Assembly (NCBI RefSeq): GCF_003574445.1
Contig: NZ_KZ984572.1
Location: 1 to 64,000, forward strand
DNA: 64,000 nt
Direction: 5' to 3'
Origin: Streptomyces sp. YIM 130001
GTDB taxonomy: Bacteria > Actinomycetota > Actinomycetes > Streptomycetales > Streptomycetaceae
Position numbers and translations under genes: made by a program
Notes under the pieces: generated by a model
Told to the model about the DNA's origin: nothing
Seen by the model: the letters and a program-made list of their open reading frames with translations, nothing else
Database searches by the model: none
In this document: positions 7,868 to 15,928 of the stretch, in pieces
How the letters are laid out: each line of letters opens with the position of its first letter
Position numbering within the stretch: position 1 is the stretch's first letter

Positions 7868-8395
7868 GGCCGCCGTACGTAGGCCGTATGCCGGGGCGGC
7901 GCACGGACGGGGCCCGCCCCGCGTGGACGCTGCGACCGCGCGCCCGTCGGGCCGGGGGAGCGGTCCAGCAGCTCGGCCGACTGCACAGCTGGGCGCCCGG
8001 GGACGGACGCCGAACCGGGGCTGAGCGGCCCCCGATCACGGCGGTCTCACCGGCCGGCCCCGCGCCCCGCGCCCCGCGCTCTGCGTCGAACTCGAGCGCA
8101 TCGCCGCCCTGGACCGGCACGGCACCGTCCCCCGGCCCGTGCGCGCCGGCCTGACGACTCGTGCGGGCAGCGGCGCGCGCCTCGACTCCGTAGTCGACGT
8201 GATCGCGTCGGCGGCGAGGCCCGTGCCGGAAGACCTCCGGGCGGACCGAGGTGCGCGTAGCGGCCCCACCTCGTGTCCGACCTGCTCGCGTCCGACCTGT
8301 GTACCGCGCTCGAACAGCCCGATACACAGCAGCAGTTGGGTGCAGACAGGCCCCGTGCCCCCGACGTCTGCCAGCGGGCGAACGCGCGGCATGCC
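7868..8395 (+). pseudogene. decayed partial copy of the phosphotransferase gene
   Basis: This stretch matches the phosphotransferase gene at 2656-3588 piece by piece in three successive frames. GAVQQLGRLHSWAPG here matches EAVRQLDRLHAWLPG. ELERIAALDRHGTVPRP is identical in both. LDSVVDVIASAARPVPEDLRA matches LDAVLDVVASATGAVPEDLRA. LLASDLCTALEQPDTQQQL matches HLASDLRIALGQPDTRRRL. The N-lobe is missing, and about 190 bp between the second and third blocks are deleted, removing both the HxDxxxxN catalytic loop and the metal-binding aspartate. With at least two frameshifts it cannot make a kinase. Boundaries are approximate, because similarity fades on both sides. Confidence 0.85.
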
Positions 8396-8453
8396 GCCGA
8401 GCGTCGCGACGGGCGGGTGCCGCATGCCGTGAACGGGCGCGGCGCCGGACGGA

Positions 8454-9290
8454 TCAGCGGAAGGCGGCGGCGTTCTCCGAGACCCACTGACGGAAGGGCC
8501 GGGCCGGGGAGCCGGTGAGCTGCGAGACCGTGTCGCGGACCTTCAGCAGCTCGTCGTTGACGTCACCGCCCGTCACGTCGAGCACCGCGTCCGCGGCCTC
8601 GTCGCCCAGGAATGCCGCCATGTGCCGGTGGGCCTCCTCCCGGCTGATCTCGGCGAAAGGCACCTCCCGCCCCAGTGCCGCCGCGACGGTCGCCACCTGT
8701 TGGCGGGCAGTCACCGGCTCCGGGCCGGTCAGGGCGTACGTACGGCCTCGGTGACCGGGCTCGGTCAGCGCCACTCGCGCCACCGACGCGATGTCCGCGG
8801 GGTGGATCGTGGGGAGAGCGATGTCCGCGTACGGCACCTGGACCGGTTGGTGCCCGCGGATCGCATCGGCCCACCACAGGGCGTTCGAGGCGAACTGCGT
8901 CGGCCGCAGAATCGTCCACGCCATGCCGCTGTCCTTGAGCAGCTGCTCGACAGCCCGGTTCTCGGCGGCTGGGCCGAGGTGTGGATGTGTCTGGACGGTG
9001 ATGGACGACACCACCACCACGTGCTCCACGCCTGCCTGCCGGGCCGCGTCGAGGATGTCGGCGTCCGAGCCCATACGCGATACGAGAAACATCAAGCGCA
9101 CCCCTGCCAGGGCGCGCTTCAGCGACGCTCCGTCCTCGAAGTCCCCTTCGATCGCCTCGACTTCGTCCGGGAACGAGGCCGCCCGGGCAACGTCACGAGT
9201 GAGGCCCCGCAGTGGCCCGGCCCCGCTCGCGTGCAGCTCCCTCAGCAGCGAACTTCCTGTGTTCCCGGTGGCTCCCGTCACGAGAATCAT
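8454..9290 (-). CDS. NmrA-family NAD(P)-binding protein
   Basis: A 278-residue atypical SDR. MILVTGATGNTGSSLLREL is the Rossmann strand and dinucleotide loop, and VVVVSSITVQTH lies where the SDR serine normally is, but the following sequence lacks a clear YxxxK, as in NmrA-like redox sensors and quinone reductases. It resembles the oxidoreductase at 3760-4614 in fold and length but is clearly diverged from it. AGGAGGGGAG lies upstream of the ATG. No regulator is adjacent; the next genes belong to an XRE/DUF397 module on the same strand, 66 nt upstream. The substrate is unknown. Confidence 0.8.
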   Translation of the reverse strand: MILVTGATGNTGSSLLRELHASGAGPLRGLTRDVARAASFPDEVEAIEGDFEDGASLKRALAGVRLMFLVSRMGSDADILDAARQAGVEHVVVVSSITVQTHPHLGPAAENRAVEQLLKDSGMAWTILRPTQFASNALWWADAIRGHQPVQVPYADIALPTIHPADIASVARVALTEPGHRGRTYALTGPEPVTARQQVATVAAALGREVPFAEISREEAHRHMAAFLGDEAADAVLDVTGGDVNDELLKVRDTVSQLTGSPARPFRQWVSENAAAFR

Positions 9291-9356
9291 GAGCGCGTTC
9301 TCCCCTCCTCGGATGCTCGACCGAAGGGGACGCTAGAAGCTCAATCGCGCTTCAGG

Positions 9357-9614
9357 TCAAGGGGACGCGGGGGACGGCTCGGACCAGGTGGCGAGGAAGT
9401 CGGTCCAGGTGGCAGGGGCGACGGTGAGGTGCGGTTCGTCGGGCTGCTTGGAGTCGCGGATGTGGATGGCGGTGGGGTGGCCGGCGATTTCTACGCAGTC
9501 GCTGCCACTGCTGGCGCTGTAGCTGGACTTGTGCCAGTCGTGGGCAACCTCTACGCACTGGCCGCCGCTGCTGTCGCTGTAGCTCGACCTGAACCAACGC
9601 AGAGTGCTGGTCAC
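9357..9614 (-). CDS. DUF397-family small protein, two repeats
   Basis: An 85-residue protein with two tandem DUF397 cores: WFRSSYSDSSGGQCVEVA and WHKSSYSASSGSDCVEIA, about 20 residues apart. DUF397 proteins are actinobacterial partners of XRE/DUF5753 regulators, often antagonists of the regulator, as in the WhiJ-type and BldB-related modules. The GTG at 9614 overlaps the stop of the XRE gene (GTGA), so the two are translationally coupled and likely made in fixed ratio. The C-terminal third, with RDSKQPDEPHLTV and a final TW-DFLATW segment, fits the family end. Confidence 0.9.
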   Translation of the reverse strand: MTSTLRWFRSSYSDSSGGQCVEVAHDWHKSSYSASSGSDCVEIAGHPTAIHIRDSKQPDEPHLTVAPATWTDFLATWSEPSPASP

Positions 9615-10447
9615 TGTTCTTCTCCCGCCAGCCGTTCGATGAGGGTCAGGGATTGGTCTGGGTCCAACGCTTGTGCGCGGATCTTCGCATACTGCTGTGC
9701 TCGTGAACTCACCTTTTCAGGTTCGCTGATCAGCAGACTCTCGTCCTGGATCTCCATGTAAAGCAGGTGATCGTGACTTGGGGTCTCGATGAGGGTCATG
9801 CCGCCTCGGGCGCCAGCGTGATCGCCCCTGATTCCTCGTTCCAGCGGAAGAACCTGCAACGTCACGTTGCGTCGCTCGCCCAGTTCCGTCAGATACAGGA
9901 GTTGTTCCCGCATGATCTCGCGGCTACCGAACGGGCGTCGAAGGACGGCTTCTTCAACGACCAACTCGACGAGGGCGACGGGTACGCGATCGAACAATGC
10001 GCGACGAGCCAATCGTGCTTCGACGAGCTCCTCGACTCGTTCCTCCTCGAGTGGCGGGTAACCTCCGCCGATGAGCGCGCGTGCGTAACGCTCGGTCTGG
10101 AAAAGGCCGTTGATAACGAAGGTTTCGTATGAGGACATCGTCAAGGCCGCCTGCTCCAGGGGAACGAAGTTCTTGAACTGCACCGGATACTTCTCCAGCC
10201 GTACGAACTCCCGCGCATCCTCGAAGAGCCCCAATCCGCCCCCGAGCGCTGCCTCCAGCGCGATCAGCATCTGATCGCTGGCGGGCTGTGCGCACGTCTC
10301 CATCGCGCTGATGGCTGCCGCAGTGAAGCCGGTGCGTTCGCCCAACTCCCGTTGGGACAGGCCTTGTTTCTCGCGGAGTTTGCGGGCCATGCCGGCGACG
10401 TAGCGCGTGGCGGAACCTGCCGTGTGCTTGTTCTGTGCCCGCGCCAT
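9611..10447 (-). CDS. XRE-family regulator with DUF5753 sensor domain
   Basis: A 278-residue DNA-binding protein. Residues about 15-70 are a Cro/C1 helix-turn-helix (ARKLREKQGLSQRELGERTG followed by FTAAAISAME). Residues about 100-270 are DUF5753, with the family marks SSYETFVINGLFQTERYARAL and EQLLYLTELGERRNVTLQVLP. These regulators act with DUF397 partners in development and secondary metabolism of Streptomyces. The ATG at 10447 is preceded by GGGGGTG at 7-8 nt; an upstream in-frame start at 10489 is less likely. Three 10-bp-phased CAACCG repeats lie 40-65 nt upstream and are the probable self-operator. Confidence 0.9.
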   Translation of the reverse strand: MARAQNKHTAGSATRYVAGMARKLREKQGLSQRELGERTGFTAAAISAMETCAQPASDQMLIALEAALGGGLGLFEDAREFVRLEKYPVQFKNFVPLEQAALTMSSYETFVINGLFQTERYARALIGGGYPPLEEERVEELVEARLARRALFDRVPVALVELVVEEAVLRRPFGSREIMREQLLYLTELGERRNVTLQVLPLERGIRGDHAGARGGMTLIETPSHDHLLYMEIQDESLLISEPEKVSSRAQQYAKIRAQALDPDQSLTLIERLAGEEQ

Positions 10448-10486
10448 CGCGGTCACCCCCGGGCTCGACGGGACTCGACTCTGACT

Positions 10487-10512
10487 CAACCGAAATCAAC
10501 CGGTCACAACCG
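10487..10512. promoter_or_regulatory. three phased CAACCG repeats, probable XRE operator
   Basis: CAACCG occurs at 10487-10492, 10497-10502 and 10507-10512, exactly 10 bp apart, so all three lie on the same face of the helix. They sit in the 146-nt gap between the divergent XRE gene (start 10447) and the gene starting at 10594, where an autoregulatory site is expected. Confidence 0.55.
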
Positions 10513-10593
10513 GGCCGCGCCCCGCCGCAACCATCCTCGGCAGTTGATCCGCAGCCCTGGAAAACGCTAGTCCGACCTGCGGAAACTGACCCC

Positions 10594-10992
10594 ATGAATA
10601 CGGAAAGTGACAGGCTGTGTCCCGCTTGGGTGCCCCTGCGCGGGTTCCAACTCCGCAAGGCGGGCGTGCAGTTCGATGCCGTGAGGGTCGACGGGGACGG
10701 CGGGCGCGCGCTCGCGGACGGGCTGGCTCGGCTCACCGCCGGTGACCCGGGGCCCGTGGTGGAGGAGGCGAACGGGCGGCGTTCGGTCTACTTCCTGGTC
10801 GCGGCGGGCAGTACGGCCTACCGACCGTGGCCGGTCGAGGTGACTCGGCTCGCGGCAGGCCCGGGGCACATCGCGTACATCCCGGTGCCCGCTCTCAACG
10901 GCTGTACGTGGCCGCTGAGTTGGCGGCACCGGCCGCGCGGCGCGGACCTGGTGCACACTCAGCTCTTGCGCAGTGCGTTGTTCGCCCTGTGA
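10594..10992 (+). CDS. conserved actinobacterial protein of unknown function
   Basis: A 132-residue soluble protein without signal peptide or membrane segment. It has one segment rich in aromatic and Trp residues (STAYRPWPVEVTRL, then NGCTWPLSWRHRP) and ends in DLVHTQLLRSALFAL. This pattern, where a value-checking strand pair is followed by a Trp-Pro motif, reminds me of small Streptomyces proteins often encoded beside XRE/DUF397 modules, but I cannot name a domain. The ATG at 10594 is chosen because the compact protein starts there; the upstream frame is low-complexity. It is divergent from the XRE regulator and overlaps the end of the convergent MFS gene by 34 nt. Confidence 0.6.
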   Translation: MNTESDRLCPAWVPLRGFQLRKAGVQFDAVRVDGDGGRALADGLARLTAGDPGPVVEEANGRRSVYFLVAAGSTAYRPWPVEVTRLAAGPGHIAYIPVPALNGCTWPLSWRHRPRGADLVHTQLLRSALFAL

Positions 10993-12497
10993 TCCGGGCC
11001 CGGAGCCGTCTCGCCGTCCTCGGCGATCAGCAGCCGCGCGGTGCGTTCCGCCGTCCCACGCGCCCACCGCCCCGAGGTGACCGCGCCGAGGATCAGTACG
11101 GCGAGGCCGCAGCCGGCGAGGATCCACCAGGCGATGCGTTCCGTGTCGCCGAAGTTGCCGTACGACCCGCTGCCGACTGCTGCCGAGGCCATCACCGCTC
11201 CGACCACGGCGACGCCCAGCGAGGAGCCGACCTGGCGACTGGTGGAGGCGACCGCGGCGGCGACACCGGCCTGGGCACGGGGCATGCCGGAGACGGCGGT
11301 GTTGGTGATGGGGGCGTTGACCATGCCGAAGCCGATGCCGAACAGGACGTACCCGGTGAACAGGACCCCGAGGTGCAGTTCGGCGGACGAGGTCAGGGCG
11401 AAGAGGACGCCCGCCGCCGTCATGCCGGTACCCGCGGCGAGCAGTGGGAGGCGAGGGCCGCGGGCGCCGACGATGCGGCCGGACAGCGGCGCGAACACCA
11501 GGGTCATCGCGGCCATCGGCAGCAGGTGGAGCCCGGCGTCGAGGGCGTCCATGCCCCGTACGTCCTGCAGATACAGCGAGGTGAGGAAGAGGAAGCCGCC
11601 GAGTCCGGCGAACGCGCACACCGCGATCGCGGTGGCTCCCGCGAACGGTGCGCTGTGGAAGAACCGCAGGTCGATGAGGGGTTCCGAGCGCCGTGCCTCG
11701 TAGCGGAGGAGGGCGAGCAGGGCGAGGGCCGCGATGCCTGCGCAGGAGAGCACCAGCGGGGAGCCGAGGCCGTGATGCGGACTCTCGATGATCCCGTACG
11801 TGAGGGACACGAGCAGGACGATCATCAGGAGCTGGCCGACGGGGTCGGGGCGGCGGGCGCGCGGGGCGCGGGACTCGGGGACGTAGCGGGTGGTGAGGAG
11901 GAGGGCGGCGATACCGATGGGGACGTTGACCCAGAAGATCGCGCGCCAGCCGCTGAGGTCGACGAGGAGTCCGCCGAGTACCGGGCCGGCGGCCATGCTG
12001 AGGCCGACGACGCCGCCCCAGACGCCGATCGCGCGGGCGCGCTCGCGGGGCTCGGTGAAGGTGTTGGTGATGATCGACATGGCGACCGGGTTGAGCATCG
12101 AGCCGCCGACGGCCTGCATCGCGCGGGCCGCGACCAGCCAGCCGAGCCCCGGCGCGAGGCTGCACAGCAGCGATCCGACGACGAACACCGTCAGACCCCA
12201 GCGGAACACTCTGCGCCGCCCGATCCGGTCGGCTGTCGCGCCGGACAGCATGAGCAGGGCGGCGAGGACGAGCGTGTAGGCGTCGATGACCCACTGCAGG
12301 CCGGAGACGGAGGTGTCGAGGTCGCGGCGGATGTCGGGGAGCGCCACGTTCAGAGCGGTGGTGTCGAGGCTGACGATCAGCAGGCTCATGCAGCAGATGG
12401 CCAGGACGAGGAGCCGGCGGCGGCTGCTGAGCGGTTCTGCCGGATGCGGTTCCACGTGACGCTGTTCTGCGGGACGCGGTTCGATGGGACCGGGCAC
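10959..12497 (-). CDS. MFS multidrug exporter, DHA2-like 14-helix family
   Basis: A roughly 512-residue inner-membrane drug:proton antiporter. The first helix follows SRRRLLVLAICCMSLLIVSL, with motif D1 LDTTALNVALPDI; motif A is LSGATADRIGRRRVF between helices 2 and 3, and motif C is GVVGLSMAAGPVLGGLL in helix 5. Length and these motifs fit the 14-helix DHA2 group that exports lipophilic antibiotics and dyes. A GTG at 12497 has GGAAGGAGG 11 nt upstream and is preferred; an in-frame GTG at 12539 has no ribosome site. No regulator is immediately adjacent, although a WYL regulator on the same strand ends 100 nt upstream. Confidence 0.85.
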   Translation of the reverse strand: MPGPIEPRPAEQRHVEPHPAEPLSSRRRLLVLAICCMSLLIVSLDTTALNVALPDIRRDLDTSVSGLQWVIDAYTLVLAALLMLSGATADRIGRRRVFRWGLTVFVVGSLLCSLAPGLGWLVAARAMQAVGGSMLNPVAMSIITNTFTEPRERARAIGVWGGVVGLSMAAGPVLGGLLVDLSGWRAIFWVNVPIGIAALLLTTRYVPESRAPRARRPDPVGQLLMIVLLVSLTYGIIESPHHGLGSPLVLSCAGIAALALLALLRYEARRSEPLIDLRFFHSAPFAGATAIAVCAFAGLGGFLFLTSLYLQDVRGMDALDAGLHLLPMAAMTLVFAPLSGRIVGARGPRLPLLAAGTGMTAAGVLFALTSSAELHLGVLFTGYVLFGIGFGMVNAPITNTAVSGMPRAQAGVAAAVASTSRQVGSSLGVAVVGAVMASAAVGSGSYGNFGDTERIAWWILAGCGLAVLILGAVTSGRWARGTAERTARLLIAEDGETAPGPDHRANNALRKS

Positions 12498-12597
12498 GGT
12501 GGAGCCAGCCTCCTTCCGCCCGACAGGTACGTGCGGCACACGGCGCGGCCGACAACCGTTTCAGCGTACAACCATCTGCGGTGGGGTGCGGGGCCGG

Positions 12598-13596
12598 TCA
12601 GGGGGCCCGGCGGGCGGAGGACTTGAGCCGGTCGGCGAGTGCGGTGACGAGGTCGCGCAGTGCATCCGGGCGCTCGATGACGAACGGCCGGTCGAGGGCG
12701 GCGAGTACCGGCGGCAGCCAGTCGAGCCGCTCCGCCCGCAGCTCGACGCGCAGCCAGCGCTCGGCCTCCGGGCCCGCGTCCGCCGAGGTCCCGGGGTCGG
12801 CCTCCGCCACGCTCGCCACGCCGGCGGGAAGCCGGACGCGGACCTGCTCGACCGTCCCGTGGATCCGCAGCGTCACGCGATGCCGGTACTCGGCCGTCGC
12901 GAACCCGGACAGCACGCGCTCGGCGGGGCCGGGTCCCTCGGGCTCGTCGAAGGAGCCGGGCAGGGCCCTCGCGTCCGCGATGCGGTCGAGCCGGAAGGTC
13001 CTGTTCTCGCCGATCTCGGGGTCGGGGCCCGTGACGTACCACCGGCCGGAGTGGGCGACGATCCCGTACGGGTGCAGCGTGCGTTCGCTGCGCCGGCCGT
13101 CGCGGTCGGTGTACTTGACCGAGACCGGCCGGCGGTGGCGTACCGCGTCGGCGACGGTGAGCAGGACCCCGGCGTCCGGGGTGTCGAACTCGCCGGGCGG
13201 GGCGGTGAAGGCGAGGGATTCCAGGACGGTGTCGAGCCGGCGGGCGATGCGTGCGGGCAGCACCCGGCGGATCTTCGCGGCGGCCGTCTCGCCCGCCGTG
13301 TCCGCGGCCGTCATCAGCCCCGCTCGTCGGCCCGCGACCAGGCCGAGCAGTACGGCGAGCGCCTCGTCGTCGCTGAGCATGAGCGGGGGCAGGCGGTAGC
13401 CGGGGCCGAGCCGGTAGCCGCCGTAGCGGCCGCGCACCGCTTCGACGGGTACGTCGAGGTCGATCAGGTGGTCCACGTACCGGCGGACGGTGCGGCCGTC
13501 GACGCCGAGCCGTTCGGCCAGTTCGGCGATCGTCCGGGTGCCGCCCGACTGCAGCAGCTCGAGGAGGGTGAGTACGCGGCCGGTGGGGCGGGACAT
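12598..13596 (-). CDS. WYL-domain transcriptional regulator (YafY-like), copy 1
   Basis: A 332-residue regulator. The N-terminal DeoR-like helix-turn-helix is GRVLTLLELLQSGGTRTIAELAERLGV, followed by GRTVRRYVDHL; the wing RGRYGGYRLGPGYRLPPLML is typical of this family. The central WYL domain carries HPYGIVAHSGRWYVTGPDP and FRLDRI, with the WYV variant of Trp-Tyr-Leu. A C-terminal WCX-type extension follows. It is divergent from a VOC-family gene with a 10-bp perfect inverted repeat between, and should regulate it. A second WYL/VOC module with the same spacing lies at 20193-21737. The WYL pocket is thought to bind nucleotides or small ligands. Confidence 0.9.
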   Translation of the reverse strand: MSRPTGRVLTLLELLQSGGTRTIAELAERLGVDGRTVRRYVDHLIDLDVPVEAVRGRYGGYRLGPGYRLPPLMLSDDEALAVLLGLVAGRRAGLMTAADTAGETAAAKIRRVLPARIARRLDTVLESLAFTAPPGEFDTPDAGVLLTVADAVRHRRPVSVKYTDRDGRRSERTLHPYGIVAHSGRWYVTGPDPEIGENRTFRLDRIADARALPGSFDEPEGPGPAERVLSGFATAEYRHRVTLRIHGTVEQVRVRLPAGVASVAEADPGTSADAGPEAERWLRVELRAERLDWLPPVLAALDRPFVIERPDALRDLVTALADRLKSSARRAP

Positions 13597-13614
13597 GGGC
13601 AAGAGCCTAGCGTC

Positions 13615-13641
13615 GATAGTGGACCGATTCTGTCCACTATC
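13615..13641. promoter_or_regulatory. perfect inverted repeat, probable WYL operator 1
   Basis: GATAGTGGAC (13615-13624) and GTCCACTATC (13632-13641) form a perfect 10-bp inverted repeat around 7 bases. Its core, GGAC-N7-GTCC at 13621-13635, recurs at 21231-21245 in the second WYL/VOC module, in each case starting 25 nt from the regulator start codon and ending 70 nt from the VOC start codon. Confidence 0.75.
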
Positions 13642-13704
13642 TGTCCTAGCGTGCGAAGGGCAAGGGCTCCACGGCGGGCCGCCCGACAGCTCATGGAGAG
13701 CACC

Positions 13705-14103
13705 ATGGAATTCGTCTCGATCCGGATCATCACCGACGACGTCGCACGCCTCGTCGAGTTCTACGAGCGGGCCACGGGCGTCCGGGCGGCCTGGTCCACC
13801 GACGACTTCGCCGAACTCCGCACGCCCGGCGCCACGTTGGCGATCGCGGCCACCCGCACAGTGCCGCTGTTCGGGCCGGGCGCCGCACGCCCGGCCGACA
13901 ACCGCAGCGTGATCATCGAGTTCCTCGTCGACGACGTGGACCGCGTGCACGGGAACCTGGCCGGGTTCGTCACCGACTTCGTCAACGAGCCCACGACGAT
14001 GCCGTGGGGCAACCGGTCGCTGCTGTTCCGCGACCCGGACGGCAACCTCGTCAACTTCTTCACCCCGGTGACCGAGGCGGCCGTCGCGAAGTTCGCCCGC
14101 TGA
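13705..14103 (+). CDS. VOC (glyoxalase/bleomycin-resistance fold) protein
   Basis: A 132-residue single-chain vicinal oxygen chelate protein with two beta-alpha-beta-beta-beta modules. The start MEFVSIRIITDDVARLVEFYERATG is the typical first strand and helix; SVIIEFLVDDVDRVHGNL begins the second module and LLFRDPDGNLVNFFTP is its conserved end, with Glu/Asp positions for metal binding. The ATG at 13705 has GGAGAG immediately upstream; an in-frame ATG at 13693 adds four residues. VOC proteins include lyases, dioxygenases and antibiotic-binding proteins, and the substrate here is unknown. It is divergent from WYL regulator copy 1 and presumably under its control. Confidence 0.85.
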   Translation: MEFVSIRIITDDVARLVEFYERATGVRAAWSTDDFAELRTPGATLAIAATRTVPLFGPGAARPADNRSVIIEFLVDDVDRVHGNLAGFVTDFVNEPTTMPWGNRSLLFRDPDGNLVNFFTPVTEAAVAKFAR

Positions 14104-14158
14104 GGCCGGCGCGGGTGCGGCCACCGGGAGTCGTGGCCTGCCGAGGAGCCCTCCGCCG

Positions 14159-15868
14159 TCACTGCACGTCGGAGCCGAGCGTGTCGGACTTCGGTCCCGG
14201 CCCGTGCGCGAAGTCGCCCGGCCGGTGCAGACGTGCCGTGTCCTGCGGCCACTTCCCGTCCCGGGCGGGGAAGGTCCACAGCGCGCCGTCGAAGTCGCCC
14301 GTACGACTTGCTCCGATGGTCAGGTCGCCGGAGCCGTCGCCGTCCGTGTCGCCCAGGCGCAGGCCGCTGCCGAACCCGGAGCGGGGGTGCGTCTCGTCCT
14401 GCTCCCGGGCTTCCTTCCGGGACGAGGCGGGTTCTTCGGCCAGGCCGGCGCCGCGTCCGGTGAGGCCCTCGGGTCCGCCGTGCAGCAGGACGACGCCGTT
14501 CCTGCCGTCGTCCTCGCCCAGGGACGCGCTCGCCGCGACATCCGCGTAGCCGTCGCCGTCCGCGTCGCCGGCGTCGATGGTGCCGGCGAATCCGTCGAAC
14601 TCCCGCTTGTGGCCGGGCACTCCGGGGGAGTCCTGGTCGAGTTCGGTACGCCGCTCCGGGTCGGGTCCCTGCTCGGAGCCGGGGAAGACCTCGAGGGGGC
14701 CGGTCCGGCCCGATTCCGGTCCGACGTCCTTCGGGTAGCGGCGCATGATGAAGTCCGTGAAGCCGTCCTTGTCGACGTCGCCGAAAGTCGCGGTCTGGAT
14801 GCCGGGCAGCACGTCGGTGTCGGGCTTGCGGAAGCCGTCGGGGCCGCCCGCCGTCCAACTGGTCTCGACCTTGCCGCTGTCCATGCCCTCGGGATCGGTG
14901 CCGTGGGAGCTGATCAGGTCGTCGCTCCCGTCGCCGTCCAGGTCCGCGGCGAACACGCCGACGAGTCCGTCCGTGTCGGGGAGCGGCGCGGGGACGGCGG
15001 CCGTACCGCCGGTACTGCCGTCGCGGCCGAACGGGCCCTTGAGCAGGCCCTGTCGGGACCCCAGCCGCAGAACGAGATCACTGTGTCCGTCGCCGTTCAT
15101 GTCGCCGGCGACGAGCTGGTCCTCGTCGAGCGAGGTGCGCAGGTAGTTCTTCGGTACGCCGTCCAGGTACGAGCCGCCGTCGAGGCCCTTGGGCGATCCC
15201 CACAGGACGACGATGCCACCGTGGGTGCCCCCCGGCAGCTTGCTCTTCTTCCTCCACGTCTCGACCGACGCCGCCAGGTCCGTGTAGCCGTCGCCGTCGA
15301 AGTCCCGGGCCACGGTCAGCCCACCGAAGCCGACACCGTCACCCTCTGCCCCGGGAACGCCGGGGCTGTCGAGGGTCATACGTATCCGACCCTGCTCGCC
15401 GACCCCGGAACCGGCTTTGTCCGCCCCGGACTTGGCCTTGTCGCTGCCCGAACGACCCTTGTGCGACCCGTAGATGACGTAGACGCCACGACCGACGCGG
15501 CCCTCGCCCGTGCTGTGGACGTCCTGCGTACCGTCGTTGTCGAAGTCCGCCACCGGTGAAGTTCCCGCGGGCCCCTCCAGCGCTGCGGAGCGCGGCTTCG
15601 GATCCTCGGCCTCCGTGTCGTCGCCGCTCAGCGATCCCCACAGCAGCGGGACCGCGGCGATCACGGCGACGGCCACCGCCGCCGCGACGAGCGCGAGGCG
15701 CCGCCGGTGGCGGGAGGGCCCTTCGGGGGCCGGTTCTGGTGTCGTCTCACCGAGGTCGTGCACGGGCGGTTCCCCCAAAGCCGAACGCTGTGTGGTGCGG
15801 GTGCGCGGGTCAGGCCCCGCGGAGCGGGTGACCACCGGCCCGCCCCTGCCCCGTATGACAGCTGTCAT
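14159..15868 (-). CDS. membrane-anchored FG-GAP beta-propeller protein
   Basis: About 569 residues. A cytoplasmic Pro-rich N-terminus of roughly 55 residues is followed by RRR and a single hydrophobic segment at residues 58-77, then an exported domain. Seven calcium-loop motifs of the FG-GAP type occur at regular intervals: DFDNDGTQD, DFDGDGYTD, DMNGDGHSD, DLDGDGSDD, DVDKDGFTD, DADGDGYAD and DTDGDGSGD, predicting a seven-bladed integrin-like propeller outside the membrane. Such proteins are common in Streptomyces but their ligands are mostly unknown. The ATG at 15868 lies inside a 14-bp palindrome; a GTG at 15835 with GGGGCGGG upstream is an equally good start, which would leave the palindrome as a shared operator. 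Confidence 0.8.
   Translation of the reverse strand: MTAVIRGRGGPVVTRSAGPDPRTRTTQRSALGEPPVHDLGETTPEPAPEGPSRHRRRLALVAAAVAVAVIAAVPLLWGSLSGDDTEAEDPKPRSAALEGPAGTSPVADFDNDGTQDVHSTGEGRVGRGVYVIYGSHKGRSGSDKAKSGADKAGSGVGEQGRIRMTLDSPGVPGAEGDGVGFGGLTVARDFDGDGYTDLAASVETWRKKSKLPGGTHGGIVVLWGSPKGLDGGSYLDGVPKNYLRTSLDEDQLVAGDMNGDGHSDLVLRLGSRQGLLKGPFGRDGSTGGTAAVPAPLPDTDGLVGVFAADLDGDGSDDLISSHGTDPEGMDSGKVETSWTAGGPDGFRKPDTDVLPGIQTATFGDVDKDGFTDFIMRRYPKDVGPESGRTGPLEVFPGSEQGPDPERRTELDQDSPGVPGHKREFDGFAGTIDAGDADGDGYADVAASASLGEDDGRNGVVLLHGGPEGLTGRGAGLAEEPASSRKEAREQDETHPRSGFGSGLRLGDTDGDGSGDLTIGASRTGDFDGALWTFPARDGKWPQDTARLHRPGDFAHGPGPKSDTLGSDVQ
15855..15868. promoter_or_regulatory. 14-bp palindrome upstream of the ABC/two-component operon
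   Basis: ATGACAGCTGTCAT is a perfect palindrome 61 nt before the ABC ATPase start. A second dyad, CGGCAG-ACA-CTGCCG, is at 15882-15896. NarL/DesR-type regulators encoded in ABC exporter operons usually bind such sites to activate their own operon, so this is the likely target of the response regulator at 18946. Confidence 0.55.
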
Positions 15869-15928
15869 GCCGGAGTCCCGACGGCAGACACTGCCGCACG
15901 ACCCGCCCCGACGGCCAGGATCGGGGGC

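Noticed and set aside
7424..7882. A 152-codon forward open frame as a gene
   Set aside because: No ribosome site, low-complexity first half, and the protein-like segments are split between frames. It enters the pseudogene region.
10827..12626. A forward open frame of 599 codons
   Set aside because: It is antisense to the MFS exporter, which has clear helices and motifs on the minus strand.
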